DNA from: JBAYJS01 sp041664985
GTDB lineage: Bacteria > Patescibacteriota > Patescibacteriia > Buchananbacterales > UBA6539
NCBI GenBank assembly: GCA_041664985.1
Contig: JBAYJS010000002.1
Span: forward strand, 1 to 45,957
Length of the DNA: 45,957 nucleotides
Direction of reading: 5' to 3'
Shown here: in pieces, positions 16,497 to 25,215 of the stretch
Numbering within the stretch: position 1 is the first letter of the stretch
Layout of the letters: every line of letters starts with the position of its first letter
The notes under the pieces: generated by a model
Databases searched by the model: none
What the model was told of the DNA's origin: nothing
Seen by the model: the letters and a program-made list of their open reading frames with translations, nothing else
Program-made: the position numbers and the translations under genes

Positions 16497-16922
16497 ATGA
16501 AAAAAATCTTAACTAAAATCAATTTAAAAACTATTGTATCGCTATTTTTTGCTTTATTAATTTTTGGTCTCAGCTGTCAAAATACTTTTGCTGTCTCCTC
16601 GATTTTCAGCCAAACCAGCGGCGGTTTGCAAACTGCCACCAATGAAGCTTACGGCGGTGGTCAAAAAGTTAATGTTGATGAAACCACATTTAGTGGTGGT
16701 TTGGTTATAATTATTTATTACTTACTTAATTTTTTAGCCGTTGTTTTCTTTTTAGGTCTGATTTATGCCGGTTATATCTGGATGACTGCCAGAGGTGAAC
16801 AGACAAAAATCGATCAGGCTAAAAAAATTACCCGAGAAGTAACCATTGCTTTGATTATAACTTTAACGGCTAGGGTTTTTACCGAGTTTATTTTGACCCA
16901 AATTGGCAGAGCAATCCAATAA
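16497..16922 (+). CDS. T4SS pilin paralogue, copy 5
   Basis: 141 residues. Signal peptide to about TFA, a Gly/Ser/Gln-rich external stretch (SQTSGGLQTATNEAYGGGQ), then helix 1, the loop YAGYIWMTARGEQTKIDQAKK and helix 2 with TLTARVFTEF. The acidic pair found after the Gly in the other copies is replaced by EQTK. Pairs with copy 4 in sequence and spacing, so these two may form a hetero-pilin pair; that is inference. Confidence 0.85.
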   Translation: MKKILTKINLKTIVSLFFALLIFGLSCQNTFAVSSIFSQTSGGLQTATNEAYGGGQKVNVDETTFSGGLVIIIYYLLNFLAVVFFLGLIYAGYIWMTARGEQTKIDQAKKITREVTIALIITLTARVFTEFILTQIGRAIQ

Positions 16923-16943
16923 AATAATTCAAGTTTAAAAAAT

Positions 16944-17345
16944 ATGACCCAAACTAAAAAAAGGATTACTAGTCTAGTTATTTTTGGCTTATTTGCCATT
17001 ACCCTATTTACTTTAATAACTCCTTGTTTGGCGGCCAATATTACCGATGCGATGAAAGGCCCGCTTAGCAAAGTGACTTTGCCAGGCGGCGGCAGCGACC
17101 CGGAAACAAAAGCTTTAAGTATCATTGGCAAAACCATTTCGGCCTTTTTAAGTCTGTTTGGTGTTATCTTTTTAATTTTAACAATTTATGGCGGCTATAA
17201 ATGGATGCTAGCTTCCGGCCGGGACGAGGAAGTCAAAAAGGCCAAAGATATTATTCGCTCGGCTATTATCGGCTTAATAATCGTTTTAGCGTCTTACGCC
17301 ATTACTTACTTTATTACCACCGGCCTTGAGGCGGCGGTCCAATAA
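16944..17345 (+). CDS. T4SS pilin paralogue, copy 6
   Basis: 133 residues. Signal peptide to about PCLA, then ANITDAMKGPLSKVTLPGGG, helix 1 LFGVIFLILTIYGGYKWM, loop LASGRDEEVKKAKD, helix 2 SAIIGLIIVLASYAITYFI. The Trp-Met is followed by Leu instead of Thr. Copy 7 starts 3 bases after its stop. Confidence 0.85.
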   Translation: MTQTKKRITSLVIFGLFAITLFTLITPCLAANITDAMKGPLSKVTLPGGGSDPETKALSIIGKTISAFLSLFGVIFLILTIYGGYKWMLASGRDEEVKKAKDIIRSAIIGLIIVLASYAITYFITTGLEAAVQ

Positions 17346-17348
17346 TCT

Positions 17349-17762
17349 ATGAAAAAAAACTTTAAATTTATTTTGGCTTTAACCATTACCAGTGCTGTTT
17401 TTTTTGTGACTTTAGCGAGTCTGAGTTTGGCACAAACTGAAAGCACCGGCGGACTTGGCCTGTCCAGTAAGCTGCAAACCGTTGGCACGGCGGCTAATTT
17501 TGCTGAAAAACCGAAAATCAGCTTATTAATCGGACAAATCATTAAAACCGTTCTTTCAATTTTAGGCGTAATATTTATGGTTTATACCGTTTATGCCGGT
17601 TACCTTTGGATGACAGCGGCCGGCAACGACGAACAAATCAAAAAGGCCAAAAGCATAATCAAAGGCAGTATTATCGGTCTAATTATTGTTTTAGCCGCCT
17701 ATACCATTACCTCATTTGTTATTAATAATGTAATTGGCGCAATTAATAATGCCGCTGCTTAA
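17349..17762 (+). CDS. T4SS pilin paralogue, copy 7
   Basis: 137 residues. Signal peptide to about LSLA, external stretch with TESTGGLGLSSKL, then helix 1 with LGVIFMVYTVYAGYLWM, loop TAAGNDEQIKKAKS and helix 2 IIGLIIVLAAYTITSFV. The core is closest to copy 8 (same WMTAAGNDEQ), suggesting a recent duplication. The copy 8 start follows the stop by 10 bases. Confidence 0.85.
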   Translation: MKKNFKFILALTITSAVFFVTLASLSLAQTESTGGLGLSSKLQTVGTAANFAEKPKISLLIGQIIKTVLSILGVIFMVYTVYAGYLWMTAAGNDEQIKKAKSIIKGSIIGLIIVLAAYTITSFVINNVIGAINNAAA

Positions 17763-17772
17763 TCCCAAAGGT

Positions 17773-18195
17773 ATGATTAAAAAATTTAAAACCATCATCA
17801 TTGCCACCTATCTATTAAGTATTTTATTGGTACCAATGATTGCTTTGGCAGCTGATAACGGTCCGATTGGCACTCTACTCAATGAAGCTGCCGGTTCACA
17901 AGGAGCAGGCTACAAAACTTCCGAAACAGATGAAGGAACCGGTTTGGCAATTTTAGCCGGTATGTTAGTCAGAATGTTTCTTTCATTGTTAGGAGTTATT
18001 TTTATTTCTTACACCATTTACGGCGGATTCCTTTGGATGACAGCGGCCGGCAACGATGAGCAAGTTAAAAAAGGCAAAAATGTTATTCGAGACGGTGTCA
18101 TTGGTTTAATTGTAGTTTTATCCGCTGCTTCAATTTATATTTTTATCACTCAGGCGATGATTGGCCTTCGCCCGACTGTTGATTTGGCCGGTTAA
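17773..18195 (+). CDS. T4SS pilin paralogue, copy 8
   Basis: 140 residues from the ATG at 17773 (MIKKFKT); an open frame reaches back into copy 7 to 17734, but that would spoil the signal peptide. Signal peptide to about MIALA, external stretch GPIGTLLNEAAGSQGAGY, helix 1 LLGVIFISYTIYGGFLWM, loop TAAGNDEQVKKGKN, helix 2 GVIGLIVVLSAASIYIFI. Otherwise like copy 7. Confidence 0.84.
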   Translation: MIKKFKTIIIATYLLSILLVPMIALAADNGPIGTLLNEAAGSQGAGYKTSETDEGTGLAILAGMLVRMFLSLLGVIFISYTIYGGFLWMTAAGNDEQVKKGKNVIRDGVIGLIVVLSAASIYIFITQAMIGLRPTVDLAG

Positions 18196-18214
18196 TAATT
18201 TTTTAAAATAAATT

Positions 18215-18652
18215 ATGAATAAAAAAATAAAAAACCTTGCCTTAATTGCTGTTATTTTAACCAATATTTTTTTAATCACTTCACCAATTTTAGCCCAAGA
18301 TCAAACTCTTGGCACTGAGGCGGCCCAAGAATTAACCAATCAAGATCAAGCCTTTTTGTCGTCTTCGGGCCTGCAGCCAAGAAGTATCGGCCGAATTGTC
18401 AGCTACATCATTAAAATGCTTTTAGCTTTATTGGGTGTCATTTTTATTGTTTTAACCATCTACGCCGGTCTGCTTTGGATGACATCAGCTGGTAATGATG
18501 AAAAAATCGGCCAAGCTAAAAAAATAATCATTGCTGCCACTATTGGCTTAGCCTTGGTTTTATCAGCTTATGCTATTACGGTTTTTGTCCTGGATCAACT
18601 AGTCAGCAATTTTGGCATTACTACCGGCAGCCAGCCAAACGTTGAAATTTAA
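18215..18652 (+). CDS. T4SS pilin paralogue, copy 9
   Basis: 145 residues. Signal peptide to about PILA, external stretch QDQTLGTEAAQELTNQDQ, helix 1 LLALLGVIFIVLTIYAGLLW, loop MTSAGNDEKIGQAKK, helix 2 IIAATIGLALVLSAYAITVF. Its core is closest to copy 10 (shared WMTSAGNDEK and IIIAATIGLA), from which it is now separated by the GC-rich lipoprotein gene. A terminator hairpin follows. Confidence 0.85.
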   Translation: MNKKIKNLALIAVILTNIFLITSPILAQDQTLGTEAAQELTNQDQAFLSSSGLQPRSIGRIVSYIIKMLLALLGVIFIVLTIYAGLLWMTSAGNDEKIGQAKKIIIAATIGLALVLSAYAITVFVLDQLVSNFGITTGSQPNVEI

Positions 18653-18675
18653 CCAAAATCGATTCAATAAAAAAG

Positions 18676-18701
18676 AAGGACAGTTGGAAACAACTGTCCT
18701 T
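18676..18701. terminator. Bidirectional terminator between pilin 9 and the lipoprotein gene
   Basis: Eleven-base-pair stem AAGGACAGTTG/CAACTGTCCTT with a GAAA tetraloop. On the minus strand it is followed by TTCTTTTTT, so it strongly ends the lipoprotein gene; on the plus strand only a short TTTT follows. Confidence 0.85.
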
Positions 18702-18704
18702 TTG

Positions 18705-19283
18705 CTAAAAGGTGCGGACTCGGCCAAAGTACTTCTGGCCAAGGTATTCGTGAGATGGCCGGGCTTTGACGGGGAAAGCCTTCACCTCGCTGCCCGGGTC
18801 ATTTCTGGTCTCGGCTAGCCGGATTTTACGGCCAGCCGAATCATAGATACTGAAACAGTACCAGCCGCTCCTCAGGTATACCACCTGATAATTCGGTAAC
18901 CCATGAGAGTTACGACCCGGCACGACGATGTTGTATCTGACAGAATTTTCATCCCGCCAGTAATCAAACGATCTGGTCTCCCAGGAATCGTTGATAAAGA
19001 CGACCGGGAAAACCCCGTCGACTCCCGCTGCCGGTGGCTTGATCACTTCGCCGGTCTTTGCCGCCTCAAGAGCCGTTTGGTGCCAAACTTCTGACTCTTG
19101 GCGACCCTGAACCCGCGAAACGACCTGGTCGGTCCGCCGTTCCAAACCAGGCTGGAAATGCGAATTGGCCCAGCCAAGTTTGATCGGCTCGGACGAAACC
19201 GACCCGTCTTGGTTTACCACCCGACCGGTGGCGCAGCCTAGGGACAATCCAACCAATAATGCAACCACCAATCCGTTTTTCAT
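18705..19283 (-). CDS. GC-rich orphan lipoprotein inserted in the pilin array
   Basis: 192 residues from the ATG at 19283; an ATG two codons upstream lies only one base after GGGAG, while 19283 has ideal spacing. The signal peptide MKNGLVVALLVGLSLGC has a good lipobox (LSLGC), so the mature protein should be a lipoprotein. The rest is Arg/Trp/Tyr-rich (SWETRSFDYWRDENSVRYN, YLRSGWYCFSIYDSAGRKI) and probably beta-rich. Family not recognised. GC content and codon use differ sharply from the pilins on both sides; it has its own promoter and terminator and is on the opposite strand, so it looks like a later insertion. Confidence 0.82.
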   Translation of the reverse strand: MKNGLVVALLVGLSLGCATGRVVNQDGSVSSEPIKLGWANSHFQPGLERRTDQVVSRVQGRQESEVWHQTALEAAKTGEVIKPPAAGVDGVFPVVFINDSWETRSFDYWRDENSVRYNIVVPGRNSHGLPNYQVVYLRSGWYCFSIYDSAGRKIRLAETRNDPGSEVKAFPVKARPSHEYLGQKYFGRVRTF

Positions 19284-19346
19284 TTTCATGCTCCCATGCG
19301 CTTTCTAGGCGCGGTTTGACCTTGTTTAACCTCCAAACAACCCTAT

Positions 19347-19375
19347 ATCCTAAGATATTATAAACGATTTGTCAA
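19347..19375 (-). promoter_or_regulatory. Promoter of the GC-rich lipoprotein gene
   Basis: Minus strand TTGACA (19370-19375), 17-base spacer, TAGGAT (19347-19352, four of six matches to the -10 consensus). Its -35 overlaps the -35 of the divergent pilin 10 promoter. Confidence 0.65.
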
Positions 19376-19397
19376 GATAATAAAAAAATGGTATAAT
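19369..19397 (+). promoter_or_regulatory. Promoter of pilin 10
   Basis: TTGTCA (19369-19374), 17-base spacer, perfect TATAAT (19392-19397), 40 bases before the ATG. The -35 shares five bases with the lipoprotein -35 on the other strand, so polymerases should compete for the two. Confidence 0.78.
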
Positions 19398-19436
19398 TTG
19401 TCTAGAAACAAATATTTAAAAACTAATTAAAAATTT

Positions 19437-19853
19437 ATGCAAAAAAGATTATTAATCTTTTTATCGCTAGCCCTTTTGCTTAATGCTTTAATTACCGGCC
19501 TGACTCCGGTTTTAGCCGCTAATGAAGTTGGCAACAGCATTGATACCCAATTGCTGCCAATTAAAGAGGCCTATGGCAATCCCACTGTTGATGACAAAAC
19601 TTTTGCCAGAACAATTGCCGAAATCATTAAAATTGTCTTGGGATTTTTAGGTGTAATATTTCTAGTTTTAATTATTTACGCTGGTATGCTTTGGATGACG
19701 TCAGCCGGTAATGACGAAAAAGTTAAAACCGCTAAAGACATTATTATTGCGGCTACAATCGGCCTGGCGATAGTTTTAGCCGCTTATGCCATTACTTTCT
19801 TTGTAGTCGACAACCTACTCAAAGCTACTGGTGTCAGTTCAACTGGAATCTAA
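19437..19853 (+). CDS. T4SS pilin paralogue, copy 10
   Basis: 138 residues. Signal peptide to about PVLA, external stretch NEVGNSIDTQLLPIKEAYGN, helix 1 LGFLGVIFLVLIIYAGMLWM, loop TSAGNDEKVKTAKD, helix 2 AATIGLAIVLAAYAITFFVV. Most similar to copy 9. It has its own promoter and a strong terminator, so it is a separate unit from copies 2-9. No VirB4, VirD4 or other T4SS ATPase gene is seen in the window. Confidence 0.85.
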   Translation: MQKRLLIFLSLALLLNALITGLTPVLAANEVGNSIDTQLLPIKEAYGNPTVDDKTFARTIAEIIKIVLGFLGVIFLVLIIYAGMLWMTSAGNDEKVKTAKDIIIAATIGLAIVLAAYAITFFVVDNLLKATGVSSTGI

Positions 19854-19868
19854 AATCAACTAAATATT

Positions 19869-19897
19869 AAAAAACAACTCCTAAGGGGTTGTTTTTT
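19869..19897 (+). terminator. Terminator of pilin 10
   Basis: AAAAAACAACTCC pairs with GGGGTTGTTTTTT (19869-19881 with 19885-19897) around a TAA loop; its 3' arm is T-rich. Confidence 0.88.
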
Positions 19898-19923
19898 AAT
19901 GGCTAAAAAAGTACAATAACTAC

Positions 19924-21894
19924 ATGAAAAACTTAGCCAAAATCAAATTTTTTATTGGACACTATGATAAATCAATAGTAACTATTGTCGCGATTGCTTA
20001 TTTTGTCTTTTTTAGTTTGGCTTGTCTTTGGAAATACTACAATTTCGGCTATAACGCTTTGGACCTGGCCATTATTAATCAGGTCTTTTTTAATACCGCC
20101 AATGGTAATATCTTTGGTCTGAGCATTCATCCACCAACTTACCTAGGGGATCATTTCAGTCCGATTATTTTTTTACTCTTACCCTTTTACTATTTTTTTG
20201 CCAAACCCGAGACTTTACTGATTTTACAAACTTTGGCTTTGACTCTTTGTGTTTGGCCGATTTATTTAATTGCCAAACAAGCTTTAGGTAAAAATTGGGC
20301 GGTATTTTTTGCTTTGGCTTGGCTAATCAATCCATTTGTTCAAAATATCAATTTGTTTGAAACTTCCTTTTTACCCTATGCCGTTTTTTTACTGCTTTGG
20401 ACTTTTTATTTTTACCAAAAACAAAAATTTATTCCTTTTTTAATTTTTGCTTTTTTGTCTTTATTGGTTAGAGAGGATGTGGCTTTGGTAATTTTAATGT
20501 TTGGCCCAATTGCAATTTTAGAAAAGAGAAAAATCAAATGGTGGTTGTCGGCTATTTTGATTTCTGCCTTTTATTTTATTTTGGCTTTAAAAATCACGGC
20601 TTTTTTTTCACCCAGCCAAAATTATAAATTTTTAGTTTACTATTCCTGGCTTGGCCAAACGCCGCTTGAGATAATCAAAAATATTATTTTTAAACCCTAT
20701 TTACCCCTGTTTCACCTTTTTTCTGTGGGCAATTGGGAAATGTTTTTGGGTTTTTTATTGCCGTTTATTTTTTTACCTTTAATCGCGCCAATTTATTTAC
20801 TTTTGGCAGTTTTAATATTTTTGCAGCTGGCCATGGGCCAAAGCGGCGGCGGGCAATTAATTTTGCAGACTCATTATGCTAGCCTTTTTTTACCGGCAAT
20901 TTTTACAGCCGCTATTTTTTCTTTAAAAAAAATCTACCTACTGGCAAAACCAAAAGAAAAATTAATTTTAACCATTAAAAAATATCCCGATTTGGCTTTT
21001 TTGATTTTAATCTCGGCCCTGTTTTATTCTTGCCTAACCTTAGGACCAATAATTGGACTTTTAAAAAACTTTTCTCAAACCGGACTTATTGGTTCTGAAA
21101 GCCAAATTAAACAAAATCTGATCAAGCAAATTCCAAAAAATGCGGCCGTTTGCTCGGGTTATGACTTTTTGGCTTCTCTTTCCAGTCGGAAAAATCTTTG
21201 CTCTTTTAACTACGCTTTTTTAGGCAGTCAGCAATTTTTGGCTAAAAAATATGAGCTGCCGCCGGAGACTGATTATTTGGTTTTAAATTATAACGACCTG
21301 ATCACTTACGAACTGCAATACAAAAACAATGGTTTGTTTGGCCCACAATACCAAAAGGCTAATTTGGCTTGGCCAAAAAATTTAGCCGGGTTTGGCCTGA
21401 TTGACTTTAAAAATAATGTCGGTCTTTATCAAAAAGGTAAAAAAAATAATTATACTTTGGTTGAAATTTTAGATACTTTACCAGCGACTTTACAAAAAAA
21501 AGAAACCGCAATTGATGATAATTTAGAATTTTTAGGCTTTAATAAAATTAATCAGAAATACCAGTTTTTTTGGCAAAGTAAAGCTAATTGGCCCACCAGC
21601 TACCGAATCATTTTTTCTTTAAAAAATAATCAAACGGTTATTACGGAAAAAATTTATCCTTTAGCCTATGACCTGCTTAATGATAATACTGAATTAACCA
21701 ACAAAAAAATTCAAACCAACTACTGGCCTGAATTGCCAAAAACTGCCAAAAAAGGAAAATATAATCTAAAAATTCAAGTGGTCGAAATTGACAGTGGCGG
21801 TATTGAAATTAACGAAATTCGGGCGACCAAAGACATAATTGACAAAAAAACTTTAATTGGTCCGGAAATTGATCTGGGTGAAATTATTTTTTAA
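19924..21894 (+). CDS. DUF2079 polytopic membrane protein
   Basis: 656 residues. About ten hydrophobic helices in the first 400 residues, then a soluble C-terminal part. The opening matches DUF2079: LDLAIINQVFFNTANG with its acidic residue just after helix 1, HPPTYLGDHFSPIIFLL and FLSLLVREDVALV. The family is predicted to be GT-C-like, with the acidic residues at the membrane face, but no activity is proven as far as I know. The C-terminal 150 residues look beta-rich. It converges on the GT-C gene at 21884 with an 11-base overlap of the two 3' ends. Confidence 0.82.
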   Translation: MKNLAKIKFFIGHYDKSIVTIVAIAYFVFFSLACLWKYYNFGYNALDLAIINQVFFNTANGNIFGLSIHPPTYLGDHFSPIIFLLLPFYYFFAKPETLLILQTLALTLCVWPIYLIAKQALGKNWAVFFALAWLINPFVQNINLFETSFLPYAVFLLLWTFYFYQKQKFIPFLIFAFLSLLVREDVALVILMFGPIAILEKRKIKWWLSAILISAFYFILALKITAFFSPSQNYKFLVYYSWLGQTPLEIIKNIIFKPYLPLFHLFSVGNWEMFLGFLLPFIFLPLIAPIYLLLAVLIFLQLAMGQSGGGQLILQTHYASLFLPAIFTAAIFSLKKIYLLAKPKEKLILTIKKYPDLAFLILISALFYSCLTLGPIIGLLKNFSQTGLIGSESQIKQNLIKQIPKNAAVCSGYDFLASLSSRKNLCSFNYAFLGSQQFLAKKYELPPETDYLVLNYNDLITYELQYKNNGLFGPQYQKANLAWPKNLAGFGLIDFKNNVGLYQKGKKNNYTLVEILDTLPATLQKKETAIDDNLEFLGFNKINQKYQFFWQSKANWPTSYRIIFSLKNNQTVITEKIYPLAYDLLNDNTELTNKKIQTNYWPELPKTAKKGKYNLKIQVVEIDSGGIEINEIRATKDIIDKKTLIGPEIDLGEIIF

Positions 21895-23548
21895 TTACTT
21901 CAAATATTTCAACGTCGGCGTTTTTATAAACCGATTTTAAATAATCCTTTTGGGTTGGGTTGAAATCGCCCAATCTTTTTTCGTAATCACTGTAAAACAA
22001 ATAATCAATTTTATTTTTTAATAAAAATTTATATTTTAATTCGTCCTGAGAATTGTCTTTTAAAAACCAAGTTAAATACATAACTTTGCTATAAGCAAAC
22101 AAAGTCTCGTGCAAATGACCGACATAGACTGTTTGACCGGAAAACCCGGGAATAAATCGAGCCGGAATATCACTGGCTAAAATTATTTTTTGGCCAGGCT
22201 GACTTCTAAACCACACAAAAGCCGGGTCAAAACCCTTTGGTAAATAAAGGATCTGACCAATCTGCCCTGGTTTATAAGTAAAATAATACAAATCGCGAGT
22301 TAAATTATAAAGGTTGGATGGCGCCAAAAAAATAACAAACAGGATAAAAAATAAAGCCGAATTATTAAACCAAAAATCAAAGGTTTTTGGTTTAATTTTT
22401 GATTTTAGATATTCCAATCCGTAAAATATTCCCGAGACGGTAAAAATTACCAAAACTACCTGTATCCCTTGGGCATAACGGCTTTGAAAAGGAAATGGCG
22501 AATAAGCCAAAACTAAATTAACTATCAACCAGATCAATAAAAATTTTAATTTGGCATCAAACTTGTTTTTTTTAATTAAAAAATAAAGGCCCAAAACAAA
22601 ACCCGGCCATAAAAAACCAAAACCAATTAAAACAAAAAGTGGCGGTGAAATCAAAGTAACATTTTGGGCGGCGCGCTGACCAACAACCAAACTTGATTTA
22701 ATTAACCAAAAGTGATAAAAAACCGACGGCAAGGAAATAAAAAAAGTAACAGCTAAAATCCAAACATTTGGCCAGATTATTTTTTTTTCTTTAATAAACA
22801 ATAACAATAAATAAATTCCCGGCACCAAAAAAATCACCGGGAAATAATAAGGATGAAAATTAAAATAAAAAAGAGCCAAAAAACCACTGATTACGGCATA
22901 GATGAAATTATTTTTTTCAAAAGCCAAAAGGAGTAATAAAAAAATCAATAAGGTCAAGGTAATTGAAGCGATAAAATGAGAGGTTTGGCATAAAGTATTA
23001 AAAATTATTCCCTCACCCAGCCATAAATCAATCGGCCATCGATAAGGTATTATATTCTCCCAACCTAATTGGTCAAAAAAATTCGCAAAATAGGCACCCA
23101 GACCGGACGAAAAAACCGTAAAAATTAAAGCTACCCTCCTTTCCAAAACTGATTTAAAAAAATAAGCCAAAAACAGATAAGCCACAAAAACAAAAATCGG
23201 AATCATTAAAATCCGAGAAAAATGAAACGCTAAAAGCGGCGTTAAATTAAAAATCCAAGCCAGCCAACCGACCAAAAGCCACCAAACATTTAATGTCCCT
23301 AAATCCTGATTTTCACTGGTAAATAAATCTTTTAAAAAAATCTGACCGGTTTTGACCTGATCAATATAAGAATAATAAACCGGAATATCACCGGCAATTA
23401 AAGCATGTAAACCGTTGTAAGTTTTATTCGAGGGGGCAAAAGAATAGCCAATAAAATAAGGCAAAGTTGTGATTACGATTAAAACTAAAATCAGCAAAAT
23501 TAAAAATTTCCATTCGGCTTTGGTAATTGATTTAATCAATTCTTTCAT
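21884..23548 (-). CDS. GT-C-like polytopic membrane protein, paralogue 2
   Basis: 554 residues. The N-terminus MKELIKSITKAEW, about 11-12 transmembrane helices, and a C-terminal extracytoplasmic domain from about residue 430 (VYVGHLHETLFA). DIPVYYSYIDQVKTGQ just after the first helix resembles the acidic loop of GT-C glycosyltransferases that use polyprenol-linked sugars. It is a clear paralogue of the gene at 23545 (KSITKAEW, VYYSY, SGLG, FHP, VYVGH all shared). Its start overlaps the upstream stop by 4 bases. Substrate unknown. Confidence 0.75.
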   Translation of the reverse strand: MKELIKSITKAEWKFLILLILVLIVITTLPYFIGYSFAPSNKTYNGLHALIAGDIPVYYSYIDQVKTGQIFLKDLFTSENQDLGTLNVWWLLVGWLAWIFNLTPLLAFHFSRILMIPIFVFVAYLFLAYFFKSVLERRVALIFTVFSSGLGAYFANFFDQLGWENIIPYRWPIDLWLGEGIIFNTLCQTSHFIASITLTLLIFLLLLLAFEKNNFIYAVISGFLALFYFNFHPYYFPVIFLVPGIYLLLLFIKEKKIIWPNVWILAVTFFISLPSVFYHFWLIKSSLVVGQRAAQNVTLISPPLFVLIGFGFLWPGFVLGLYFLIKKNKFDAKLKFLLIWLIVNLVLAYSPFPFQSRYAQGIQVVLVIFTVSGIFYGLEYLKSKIKPKTFDFWFNNSALFFILFVIFLAPSNLYNLTRDLYYFTYKPGQIGQILYLPKGFDPAFVWFRSQPGQKIILASDIPARFIPGFSGQTVYVGHLHETLFAYSKVMYLTWFLKDNSQDELKYKFLLKNKIDYLFYSDYEKRLGDFNPTQKDYLKSVYKNADVEIFEVIKK

Positions 23549-25206
23549 AAAACTTGATAAACTATAACTTGCTCGTTTCGATAGACTTCTTTGAGGTATG
23601 GTTTGATTTCTGGTTGATAATTTCCAATTTCTTTTTCGGCCGGGCCATAAATCAAATAATTAATATTTCTTTTGCTCAAAAAGCTTTGTTCAATATCTAA
23701 AGAACGATTTTTGGTAAAAAACCAATTTACTTCCTCTTGTTTTTGTTTAAAATTTGGCGTTTCAACACCGTGGCCGACATAGACTCGCTTGCCTGAATAA
23801 GCCGGTATGACATTAATGACATTTTCCGCGGAATTAAAAACCACTTTATCACCATCGACAGCTTTAAGCCACCCAGCCGCCTTAATCAAGCCTGTGTCTA
23901 AATAAGCCCAGGGGCGAGAATCAGCGTAGATGAACAAATCAGTGGCTAAAATAAAAATATTAGAAATAATAAACAAAGTCACAATAAAAAATAATACCAC
24001 ATAGCGCTGGGAAAATAAAAATTTTGATAATTTTGATTTTTGGCTAAAAATTATTTGGCAAACGACAAATAAACCAATGGTAGCTAAAACAACCAAAGGA
24101 AAATGCAAACCTTCAGTTAACCTTCTTTGAAAATTAACCGGAAAATATATCAGACAAAAAGAAACTAGCGCCCAGACAAAGACTAAAGTTAGTCTTTTTG
24201 AAAGTCCTTTTTTAAAAATTAATTTTTCTTTAAATAAGTTATAAATACCTAAAATACCAAACAACAAAATTAAGCCGTAACTAACAACTGTCAGCCAAAA
24301 TGGCGTAGTAAAACATAAATTCTGTAAAGCTTTTTGTGAGGTCAACCAATCAAATTTCAAAAGATACAGATAGTAAATAATTGATGGTGCCGAAATAGCG
24401 GCTAAAATAAAATAATACCAAAAATACGACCAAAACCATTTTTTTTGTACCAACATTAAATAGATTAGATAGACTAAAATAACGGCAAAAATAGTTAGAA
24501 TATGAAACGGATGGAAAGAAAACAAAACCAAAGCGGCAAATCCAGACCAAACGCCATAAAGCAGCTTTTCTTTTTCAGCAAATATTGCTGTTAATAAAAA
24601 AACCAATAAAATTAGAATCAATGAGGCGATAAAATGAGGCGAATAATATAAAGTTAAAAAGGTATCAAACTCCGGCACCCATAAATCCATCGGCCAATTA
24701 AATCGACCATCGGAAAAATTATAAGGATACTTAATAATTTGATTAAAAAGAAAAAAACCCAAGCCACCGGAAAATGACAAAAGTAAAAGTGAGATTTTTC
24801 TTTTTTTGGTTTCAGAAAACAAATAAGCCAAAAATAAATAAGCGACAAAATAAAAAACCGGAATTAAAATAATCCGGATCAGATTAAAAGCCAAAAGATT
24901 GGATAAACCAAAAATTTTGGCAAATAAACCAACTCCCAGCCAAAATGGATTTAAAACCGCCAAACCCGGTTGACTAGAAAACAAATCGCTAAATAAAAAA
25001 TGGCCTTGTCTGACTTGTTCCAAATAAGAATAATAGACAAACCAATCATTCAAAGCGGCAAAATGAATGCCAGTAAAAATTTTATCTGGCGGCGTAATCA
25101 GCCAACCGTAAATCAAAGGCAAAGTGGTAATAAAAATCATCAGCAGACTCAAACCAAAAACTGTGAGCCATTCGGCTTTGGTGATAGATTTGAATATTTC
25201 TTTCAT
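23545..25206 (-). CDS. GT-C-like polytopic membrane protein, paralogue 1
   Basis: 553 residues. Same plan as the next gene: MKEIFKSITKAEW, WFVYYSYLEQVRQGH in the first large loop, about 12 helices and a C-terminal domain starting near RVYVGHGVETPNF. The acidic Glu in the loop and SGGLGFF agree with a GT-C-like fold; exact activity is not known. It lies 9 bases downstream of the polyprenol-phosphate mannose synthase gene, whose product (a polyprenol-P-sugar) is the donor GT-C enzymes use, so a donor-to-transferase link is plausible. Confidence 0.75.
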   Translation of the reverse strand: MKEIFKSITKAEWLTVFGLSLLMIFITTLPLIYGWLITPPDKIFTGIHFAALNDWFVYYSYLEQVRQGHFLFSDLFSSQPGLAVLNPFWLGVGLFAKIFGLSNLLAFNLIRIILIPVFYFVAYLFLAYLFSETKKRKISLLLLSFSGGLGFFLFNQIIKYPYNFSDGRFNWPMDLWVPEFDTFLTLYYSPHFIASLILILLVFLLTAIFAEKEKLLYGVWSGFAALVLFSFHPFHILTIFAVILVYLIYLMLVQKKWFWSYFWYYFILAAISAPSIIYYLYLLKFDWLTSQKALQNLCFTTPFWLTVVSYGLILLFGILGIYNLFKEKLIFKKGLSKRLTLVFVWALVSFCLIYFPVNFQRRLTEGLHFPLVVLATIGLFVVCQIIFSQKSKLSKFLFSQRYVVLFFIVTLFIISNIFILATDLFIYADSRPWAYLDTGLIKAAGWLKAVDGDKVVFNSAENVINVIPAYSGKRVYVGHGVETPNFKQKQEEVNWFFTKNRSLDIEQSFLSKRNINYLIYGPAEKEIGNYQPEIKPYLKEVYRNEQVIVYQVL

Positions 25207-25215
25207 TTTGATTTA

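Noticed and set aside
14502..19853. Pilin array read as class III or type IV (PilA-like) pilins
   Set aside because: Those have a single N-terminal helix after a prepilin peptidase site; these have a signal peptide and two helices with a basic loop, as VirB2/TrbC do.
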